A stretch of 64,000 nt of DNA from Caenorhabditis remanei (lineage: Eukaryota; Nematoda; Chromadorea; Rhabditida; Rhabditidae). The DNA lies in contig NC_071332.1 in NCBI RefSeq assembly GCF_010183535.1, forward strand, positions 7,068,001 to 7,132,000. Reading direction: 5' to 3'. A program made the position numbers and the translations under genes. Shown piece by piece: positions 58,501-64,000 of this stretch (within the stretch, counting starts at the first letter, position 1; each line of letters opens with the position of its first letter). The notes below the pieces were generated by a model. That model ran no database searches, was not told the origin of the DNA, and saw nothing but the letters and a program-made list of their open reading frames with translations.

Positions 58501-61500
58501 TTCTTCTTCTTCTTCTTATTGATGAAGAGAGAATCCGATTGAAAACATATGTTTTTATCTGCTTGCGGCTTTTTCGATTGATTGAATGCGATGAAATTCG
58601 CATTTCATTTTTGTTTCTTCGGGTCCCCGCGTTTCCTCTCCTTCATATTTTATTCTAGAATTGCAGTCAGCGAGTCTTGAGTCTAGGAGAGTCATCACCG
58701 TAAATCAATCATGTTGCTTTTCCTTCCATCTCCATCTCTTGCTTCTTCTAGTAAGTGGATAAAATGGATGTCGAAAAATGGGGCCAACCGAGACACCACA
58801 AATTTAGTTGCTTTTCCTCGCCGTCTTGGTTTGTCATCTTCAATATTTGACTCTCTATCTGGTGGCTAATACTCCACATATTCATATATATGTAGCTGTG
58901 TGGATTTAAGAGTGAGAGAGAGCCAGACACAAACTTTCATCTTCTCATTCTCCAACACACCTGGCATATCTTTTTCCCTCTAAGCACCAGGGGCTCCCTC
59001 CGGTAAGCCCTGAGCGCCGAGCGCGGTTTCCCACGCGACGAAGAAAAAGAGAAGGCAAGGCGTCAATTTGGCCACCTGCTGTCACTCTTTCACTCTCCCT
59101 CTCTGCGGTGTCGATTCTTCATATCTTCACACCTGCCCCCAGAGGAGCCACGAGCCCATCTCCAGCTGCCAACTACTCATAAAAGTTGAAAGGACCTTTC
59201 CTTATCACCTGCCATCTATCAATTGGTGTTCCGAGGTCGGACCTATAAGATCCTCAAGCCGCCGCAATGGCATGTGCTAGTATTTCGTACTCGGCTCTTG
59301 CCTACAATGGACAGTAAGTTTCTCTCTAGATCGGCATTCTTCTACCACCGGAAACTTCTAACTTCATCATAGATTCACGTCACGCATCCTCATCACATCA
59401 TCTTCTTCTTTCTCTATCTAGTCATTTTTCTTCTTTTTTCTACTACTTCTTTCTTATCTTAGAAGAAAAAGAAAAGAAAAGTAGAAGCTTCACTTTAAAT
59501 GTGTCAGTCCAATTCTCATCATCCTTGACACCTCTCATCTTGTCACGCACACTTGGTGACACCTCTCCTTCTCCTAAACCTACATTTGTGCTGAAAAAAC
59601 TACTGAAATTCCCCTAAAAACATGGCGATCGCAATATCGCAAGCGGTTCTAGCGCATCGAAACTCTGCAGCGACATTTACGGTCCCTGGCTCGACGGAGC
59701 AACTCAAATTCCATAATTACAGGGTAACCGGAAACATGATCAGCGGGTAAGTTGTGATTGATATTTCAAATGCTTGCACTTCTCTCGAATCTAACTCAAA
59801 AGATCGATAAGATTTATTCTTTCATGCATGATGCTTCCCCTCTTTTTGTTATGACGTGTTGTTTGATGTCTTAGCTTTTCCACTTCCCTATCACTAAAAC
59901 AACTGAACTTTAAACCAGAAGAAAAGAACCCTGAAGTGCACAATTATTTCTTCTTCTTTTCTTTAAAAATCATTAATCTTTTCATTGTTTTCAGGGCCGC
60001 ACAACAACACAAAAAGCGGCTGATCCCGCTGCGTCGGACCGACGCAATGACGTTGGCCGAGCGTCGGAATTATCAGATTCTTGATGATATATTTCGATCT
60101 GGTGGATCTGATTGTTTTCAACAAGTCACGGCGAACAGTGCAACGGAAAGCGGGCAGCCCCAATTTTTAAGGTTGAATATCGGTGGAACGAGTTTCATGA
60201 TCTTGATCGATGCGATTCTTCGTGCCGAATCAACCACATTTCTCTCAAGATTCATTCAGCTAACGCACACGGCAAGATTAAAAGTGAGTCCGAAGAAGAA
60301 AATGCGGATAATCTCATCCTGTTATCTTTCCTTTTTTCTAGGTCGCCGATGCCTACATCTCATCTGAAGACGCCTACTACTTTCAACGGTCGCCAACTTC
60401 ATTTGAGGCAGTTTTTCAATATTATGCAACAGGAGTAGTTCATCGACCTTCTGAGGTTTGAATAAATAAGTCAAGTGGAAGGAAACATGCGAAAACATTT
60501 CAGATTTGTCCTGCTTCATTTCTTAGTGAACTCGACTTTTGGAGGATATCGCATCAACATGTTGGCTCGTGTTGTGCTGATGTCATTCCTCAAAAACGGG
60601 AAGAAGAGAAAGAAGAAGAAAAAGTGATTATTGATCAAGTTACGATTAAAATCTAAATAAGAGAAATTTCAGGTGGATGACACTACTTTCGATAAATTAA
60701 TGTGTGGAAAATTGAGGCGGCGGATGTGGACATTTCTCGAAAGACCCGGGTCTTCAATGCAGGCAAAAGCTTTTGAACTTTCATCTACTCTATTCGTGGC
60801 GATTTCAGTTATGGGTCTCTCATTCGGTACAATTCCTGATTTTCAAGTAAGTCATATTCACTAAATTAAAAATCTGAAACTTCTGGATTTCAGGTAACGC
60901 ATCTAATGCCTCCTCACAACGAAACAATAGTCTTACCAAACGGAACGGTTACGGTCATTCAAAAAGTGGAACAAATGAGAGTGGAGCATCCAGCTTTTGT
61001 ATTTACGGAACGGATATGTATCGCATTCTTCACAGTCGAGTATTGTCTACGGTTTTTCGCTGCTCCGAGAAAGTTAAGATTCGCATTGAAACCATTGAAT
61101 CTGGTGGATCTTCTCGCAATTGTGCCATTCTATTTGGAACTTTTGCTCACTCTTTGCGGAGTTGACGATAGAAAATTGAGAGATTTGAGATGGGCATTCT
61201 TAGTTGTTCGAATCCTTCGAGTCCTTCGAGTCATTCGAATTATCAAATTAGGAAGATTCTCATCTGGACTTCAAACATTCGGAATGACACTTCAAAGATC
61301 ACAAAAACAACTTCAAATGATGACAATTGTACTTTTGACTGGAGTTGTATTCTTCTCAACTATGATATATTTCTTGGAAAAAGACGAGGAGAGTACACCG
61401 TTCACAAGTATTCCAGCAGCTTATTGGTGGTGTATTGTAACAATGACAACTGTTGGATATGGTGATGCAGTGCCTGCTACAACTAGTGAGTTTTTCAATT

Positions 61501-64000
61501 CTAATTCTTCAAAAATACTGATTTTTAGTGGGAAAAATCATTGCATCAGCAGCAATCATGTGTGGAGTACTTGTACTTGCTCTGCCTATCACTATCATTG
61601 TCGACAATTTTATCAAAGTGGCTCAAGATGAACAGCAAGCGGAGCAACAGAAAATAGATCAACACAGTGAGCAACTTGCGCTAGAAGCGATGCTCAACGC
61701 CCATGACTAGTATATCGAATATTTCTTTTCATTGATTTTAAAATTACGAGTAACTATTTGTCCCCGAAATCTTATCTTTTTCTATAATAAGTGTATGCTT
61801 TGGTTATTTTAATTTTTATCATAAAATTCAATTTTCTCTACTTTTCGAAAGTTCTACTCAAATCCAATTCAACGGGAATTTCTTTCCTTTCAGTGCACTT
61901 TTTCTCTCATCCCTCTTTTTCTTTCCTGACGACATCTGACTATGAAGAAAAACGAAGAAGAAGATGAGATGATTCCAATTTCTTTCTTGGCATATTTTTT
62001 GATTCAAAGCCGCTTTACACATCTCTCTTCTATCCCATACGAAAACATCGAGAACACGTTAGAGCCCAAAGAAAAAACGACGAGAAGACATTAGGCCATT
62101 TCCTCTTTTCTTTTTCTCTTTTCTCAAGACACTTCTCATGGATTTTGTTGTTCGTTTACATATCACTCTCACAATTTTGAATCCAAAAGAAATGAATGAA
62201 TGAAAGAATTTTGATAAGAGATCCCACATTAATTCAATTTAAATAAACTAACCTGAGAATGAAAGTCTCAATTTTACAGTCTCTCCCTTATCGAAGACAA
62301 GGGTCGAGGCATATCGATCGACACGGTTGATCTCCGGAAGTTGATCCATAGTGACCTTGCATGAGTGCTCAACAGATCCAGCTGAATTTTTGATAACGAT
62401 CTTGTACTCTCCTGGAAGAAAAATATTGTTGAGGATAGAGAAAAAGGAGGGAAAGAAAGGGGCGAATATTCAAATTTGGAGTGACAGAAATATTTGACAT
62501 TGAAGGGTTCGGGTTTCCGGTTACCTTCGTCATCCTCTCTCATTTCTCCAATTGTCAACGAAGTCACACCAGACGTCGTCTCAATCCATTGTCGTTTTCC
62601 AGAGAAAATCTCTTTTTTGTTCTTGAACCAATGAACTTCTGGAGCTGGGTGTCCGGTGAACTCGGCGGTGATTTTACTTTTAGCGTTCTTGATTGCTGTC
62701 AAGTCGGCTGGCGCAGATGTGAATGCAGGCTTTTGAGATTCTGGAATAAAAAGAAGGATAAACAAACATTACTGGCCATAAAGCTTCACTGGTGACAAGT
62801 TTTAAATTAAAATGTTTCTGTAAAAATTTCTCAAATTCTTCCTAATGTTTTTTTCTATTGTAAAAGACAATTCTAAATGAAAACAGACACCGTAATAGAT
62901 TCCTAATCCCCACTCTCACCTTTAGTATCCTTGCACTCAATTCCTTCACTCTGTTCGGAAGTCACTGTCTGTCCTGCCTTGTTCTGTGCAATAACTCGGA
63001 AAAGATGTGTTGTTCCCTCTTTGAGTTGAGAAATCGTAGCAGAACATTCGGTTAAATCTTTCATAGCAACAGACCATGGACGTTTCGAGTTGGACTCTTT
63101 CACTTGGACAGTGTATGTGACGTCATCGTTGTCAGATGTCCATTTCAAGGCAATCGATGTGGCAGTTGATGATGCGAATTCTGGTTTTCCGATTGGTTTC
63201 AAGTCTGCAGTCTTTTCAGATTCTTCGGATTTTTTCTCTTCGGTTTCAGATTTTTCCAAACTCTTTTCAGTTTCCTTCTTCTTCAATGTTGTCAACTTTC
63301 CTTCCAAAGCAGCACCAGTTCCCATCGTATTAATTGCAGATACCTTCACATCATATCCAGTATTTGCTTCCAAACCATCAACTTTGAAATTTAATTCTTT
63401 GGTCTTTCCACATTGTTTCCATCCTTTGTTCTTTGATTCTTTCCGTTCAACATTATATCCGGTGATCTCACAACCTCCATTATTCTCTGGTGTCTTCCAG
63501 CTGAACTCTGCAGTGCTCTCAGTGACATCATCAAAGACGATCGGTCCCGTGGGAACTCCTGGGGCTCCCTTGGCAGCTCCCTTGATACGGAGCGCAATCT
63601 CAACTTTTCCTTTTCCTGCGTCATTTTCCACGTTGAGTTTGTAGATTCCAGCGTGTCCTTGATCGGTCTTTGAAATAGTCAATTGAGCGGTTCCATCTGC
63701 AGAAATGTGAGAGGACACATTTCCATCTTCTCTAACTGGTTTGTCATCTTTAGTCCAGTTAGCTGATGCAACTGGTTCTAAGATCTTGGCAGAGAGCTTT
63801 GCAGTATCTCCGACTTTCACTTCAACGACTGATTGCTCCGCTTCAACTTTTGGACTTTCTGGAAGTTTGACTGTGACTGCAATCGACACTTCTTCTTCGT
63901 CTCCTTCAGAAGACTTCACTTTGCATGTGAAGACTCCAGATGCATTAACGTCAACAGTTGGAATTTTGACAGTAGAGACACCTCCACCATTGGTTATGGT
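37584..64000 (-). CDS. ttn-1: Titin-like giant muscle protein with kinase domain, 3' part (5' end beyond window)
   Basis: Exons read 5' to 3': 64000(partial)-62920, 62740-62525, 62411-62253, 51657-51587, 48828-48706, 47455-47321, 47182-46100, 46051-46007, 45922-45751, 45701-40288, 40241-40158, 40104-39994, 39942-39836, 39793-39676, 39630-39569, 39518-39356, 39307-39199, 39129-38957, 38911-38772 (or from 38938), 38716-38651, 38565-38486, 38436-38290, 37767-37697 and 37643-37584. All phases fit. The protein runs Ig, Fn3, Fn3, Ig, Ig, Fn3, kinase, basic regulatory tail, then about 20 Ig domains with one Fn3. Family knowledge: nematode titin/twitchin-class kinases sit in the body-wall muscle sarcomere, scaffold thick filaments or I-bands and act as stretch-relieved kinases. 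The 10.6-kb intron 62252-51658 contains exp-2 on the other strand. I chose ttn-1 over unc-22 and unc-89 because of chromosomal context and the C-terminal layout. Confidence 0.9.
37812..38230. repeat. Degenerate GAATC/GATTC-rich low-complexity tract in a ttn-1 intron
   Basis: The intron between the last Ig exon and the penultimate exon is made largely of variants of GGAATCTGAATC and GAATTCTGGATT in both orientations. It resembles an eroded short-period satellite. No coding potential. Confidence 0.55.
40288..45701 (-). other. ttn-1: ttn-1 giant 5.4-kb exon: Ig-domain array
   Basis: A single exon of 5414 nt encodes 1804 codons with about 15 I-set Ig domains. Each shows the pattern of a C-x-V core, W-x-K/H-D/N and D-x-G-x-Y-x-C. 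One Fn3 lies in the middle (IAFDAPSEGPADSYEVERR). Linkers include a Ser/Arg run (PVRSRSRSRSRSPSV) between Ig 5 and Ig 6, Lys-rich spacers (DKKEKKKVEKKDEDKKK) before the Fn3, and a less ordered stretch (about residues 1640-1740) before the last Ig. The exon is far longer than the worm average, which suggests intron loss or selection against splicing in the repeat array. Confidence 0.9.
46100..47182 (-). other. ttn-1: ttn-1 exon encoding Fn3 end plus protein kinase domain
   Basis: The 361-codon exon starts with the second half of an Fn3 domain (GESYTFRVRADNTFGLSEPS). A Lys/Glu-rich linker follows, then a complete kinase. Visible motifs are ELGKGAYGTVYRA (Gly loop), AAKMV (Lys), HLDLKPENIL (catalytic loop, Asp intact; HLD instead of HRD), DFGLARKLD (Mg-binding) and GTPEFCAPEVV (P+1 loop). 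The next two exons encode a basic tail (QKRNFLSLKRWSDDLLPIGR) like the autoinhibitory segment of twitchin/titin kinases. All catalytic residues are present, so activity is expected. Confidence 0.92.
49960..50153. mobile_element. Short MITE with about 26-bp imperfect terminal inverted repeats
   Basis: The left end reads CAGTACCGCTCGAAAGATTA. The right end, read in reverse complement, is CAGTACTGCTCCAAAGGTTA. The 194-bp segment also contains AACCAACTTTG and TTTTTGTAGTTG blocks resembling those in the 10751-11202 element, so the two probably belong to one family of CAGTACyG-ended MITEs. TA lies outside the right end only. Confidence 0.6.
50242..51548 (+). mobile_element. maT-like (DD37D) mariner-superfamily transposon in a ttn-1 intron
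   Basis: The element is 50244-51546 (1303 bp). Terminal inverted repeats of 27 identical bases begin CAGGGTGCGGCAGAATTACC, and TA target duplications lie at 50242-50243 and 51547-51548. It encodes one transposase on the + strand, antisense to ttn-1. It resembles the CemaT1/maT group of C. elegans, from memory of the DD37D signature. Perfect terminal repeats and a long open frame indicate recent insertion. Confidence 0.9.
50429..51430 (+). CDS. DD37D mariner/maT transposase, lacking an in-frame ATG at its N terminus
   Basis: The frame is open from after a TAA at 50393-50395 to TAG at 51428-51430. The coordinates given start at a TTG and yield 333 residues. An N-terminal paired HTH is visible (LFKAGVPPVDIIKRLGVPSR and HRSIRKMAKGMKISSRSMGR). 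The catalytic triad is D in VFSDEKLF, D in FQQDGAPAH, and D in SPDLNPLDYSIWG. There are 37 residues between the second and third Asp, hence DD37D. The first in-frame ATG (50645) lies inside the DNA-binding domain, after residue 72. Either an upstream exon or a non-ATG start is used, or this copy has lost its start and is inactive despite an intact core. No internal stop or frameshift. Confidence 0.87.
   Translation: MNLFKAGVPPVDIIKRLGVPSRTVYDSISRFKKLGTFLDRCGRGRKPTVVTPDRIKAVKERIRRNPHRSIRKMAKGMKISSRSMGRIVKDKLKLTCYRVRKAAILSEATTKKRLERSKKLLQRTRNGEHLVTVFSDEKLFTVQAEFNPQNHRVLAETSEEAFANGRTIHQASHPASVMVFRAVCADGKSPLLFVDQGVKINKEVYISQILEKTLLPWAQKHFNGRRWVFQQDGAPAHTAKLSQQWCETHLPAFIPKDEWPPSSPDLNPLDYSIWGVLQNKVNAKPHSSIEALKKTLVKEWDALSPEYLRATIDAYPRRLRAVIEKRGGRMEQD
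54974..55065 (+). CDS. exp-2: Candidate distal alternative first exon of exp-2
   Basis: An ATG opens 30 codons, rich in His (NHHHPHHHHQQ) and ending VYDEDE, followed by a strong GTAAGT donor at 55066. The exon ends in phase 2, the phase required to join exon 2 of exp-2 at 59995, 4.9 kb downstream. Support is splice consensus and phase only. Confidence 0.45.
56191..57285. mobile_element. Tc4/Tc5-like foldback element with tRNA-like core in each arm
   Basis: Arms 56191-56653 and 56822-57285 are near-perfect inverted copies starting CAAGGGAATTGAC. TCA lies immediately outside both ends (56188-56190 and 57286-57288), matching the TNA target duplications of Tc4/Tc5-type elements. The 168-bp loop is unique. 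Each arm contains a tRNA-like block (56423-56484 and its inverted copy) with A-box-like TGGCAGAGTGGGGGA and B-box-like GGGGATCGACCCC. No transposase. Confidence 0.78.
58980..59266 (+). promoter_or_regulatory. exp-2 proximal promoter/5' UTR
   Basis: 287 bp upstream of the first proximal exp-2 ATG, with a GC-rich stretch (58982-59050, containing GAGCGCCGAGCGCGG) in an otherwise pyrimidine-rich intron. A donor-like CCTCCGGTAAGCCC at about 58995 could mark another 5' exon. No specific factor site is assigned. Confidence 0.4.
59267..61710 (+). CDS. exp-2: Voltage-gated potassium channel EXP-2 (Kv-type), nested in ttn-1
   Basis: Common exons: 59995-60283, 60342-60455, 60504-60623, 60673-60846, 60894-61485 and 61529-61710. 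Two alternative first exons fit in phase 2: 59267-59313 (MACASISYSALAYNG, total 505 residues) and 59622-59746 (MAIAISQAVLAH start, 531 residues). Domains: cytosolic T1 (FLRLNIGGTSFMI, FFQRSP-like YYFQRSPTSFEAVFQYY, ICPASFLSELDFW), S1-S6, voltage sensor S4 VVRILRVLRVIRIIKLGR and selectivity filter TMTTVGYGDAVP. The S1-S2 loop carries N-glycosylation sites (HNETIV, NGT). S6 reads LVLALPITIIVDNF, with Thr replacing the second Pro of the usual P-x-P hinge. Family knowledge: EXP-2 has inward-rectifier-like kinetics and ends action potentials in pharyngeal muscle. Antisense to ttn-1. Confidence 0.93.
61711..62252. other. exp-2 3' flank within the ttn-1 intron
   Basis: 542 bp, AT-rich and pyrimidine-rich, between the exp-2 stop (+) and the next ttn-1 exon (-). 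It holds the exp-2 3' UTR and the donor side of the ttn-1 intron. No further feature. Confidence 0.5.

Larger units (their letters stand above)
51658..62252. other. 10.6-kb ttn-1 intron: contents outside the entries listed
   Basis: Apart from exp-2, its candidate first exons and the foldback element 56191-57285, this intron holds CTT/GAA-rich low-complexity DNA (52330-52480 and 53270-53335) and long pyrimidine tracts (57,380-58,650). The many short open frames follow this base bias and show no family signature. Confidence 0.5.

Noticed and set aside
1..64000. rRNA, CRISPR arrays, bacterial operons or viral genes
   Set aside because: Nothing resembling them was found on either strand; the sequence is uniformly nematode nuclear in character.

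Overview
The window is nematode nuclear DNA: small genes with many short introns (often 45-60 bp), TTTTCAG-type splice acceptors, several acceptor-like sites directly in front of start codons (trans-splicing), AT-rich intergenic DNA and many small inverted-repeat transposons. Gene content and order match what I remember of Caenorhabditis elegans chromosome V: cpi-2, seip-1, jamp-1, natd-1, crt-1, exp-2 and ttn-1. I treat it as C. elegans or a very close relative. Exon coordinates were built by hand from splice consensus, reading phase and family resemblance. In every complete model the exon lengths sum to a multiple of three and the frame stays open.

Left part (1-13.3 kb): the 3' end of a secreted cystatin (cpi-2, +) with a tiny antisense gene inside its last intron. 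That gene encodes a 4F2hc-like (SLC3A2 N-terminal) single-pass membrane peptide. Four minus-strand genes of the secretory/ER membrane system follow: a PGAP3/Per1 GPI-anchor remodelling protein, jamp-1 (ER membrane, proteasome recruitment), seip-1 (seipin, lipid droplets; probably co-transcribed with jamp-1) and a 599-residue DUF229 protein that has lost its catalytic-site residues.

Middle (15-31 kb): an F-box/FBA_2 gene, a chemoreceptor, then a + strand run of an unknown Cys-rich membrane protein, the histone N-terminal acetyltransferase natd-1 and a divergent DEAD-box helicase. crt-1 (calreticulin, -) follows, with ERSE-like promoter motifs, then a small unrecognised secreted protein. A 1.4-kb foldback element with perfect 261-bp terminal repeats and a 9-bp target duplication comes next, and then a PAR-type bZIP factor.

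Right part (31-64 kb): a CWF19L1-like gene carries, inside one 4-kb intron, two tandem antisense Old-Yellow-Enzyme genes with identical exon architecture. From 37.6 kb to the window end lies the 3' part of the giant muscle gene ttn-1 (-): Ig/Fn3 domains, a titin-like kinase, about 20 further Ig domains and a possible alternative C terminus. Its introns hold a maT-like (DD37D) mariner transposon, a Tc4/Tc5-like foldback element and the whole Kv channel gene exp-2 on the opposite strand, with at least two plausible alternative first exons.

No rRNA, convincing tRNA, CRISPR or bacterial-type features were seen. The most noteworthy structures are the nested genes (4F2hc-like in cpi-2, the OYE pair in CWF19L1, exp-2 in ttn-1), the foldback element with the 9-bp duplication and the DUF229 pseudoenzyme.
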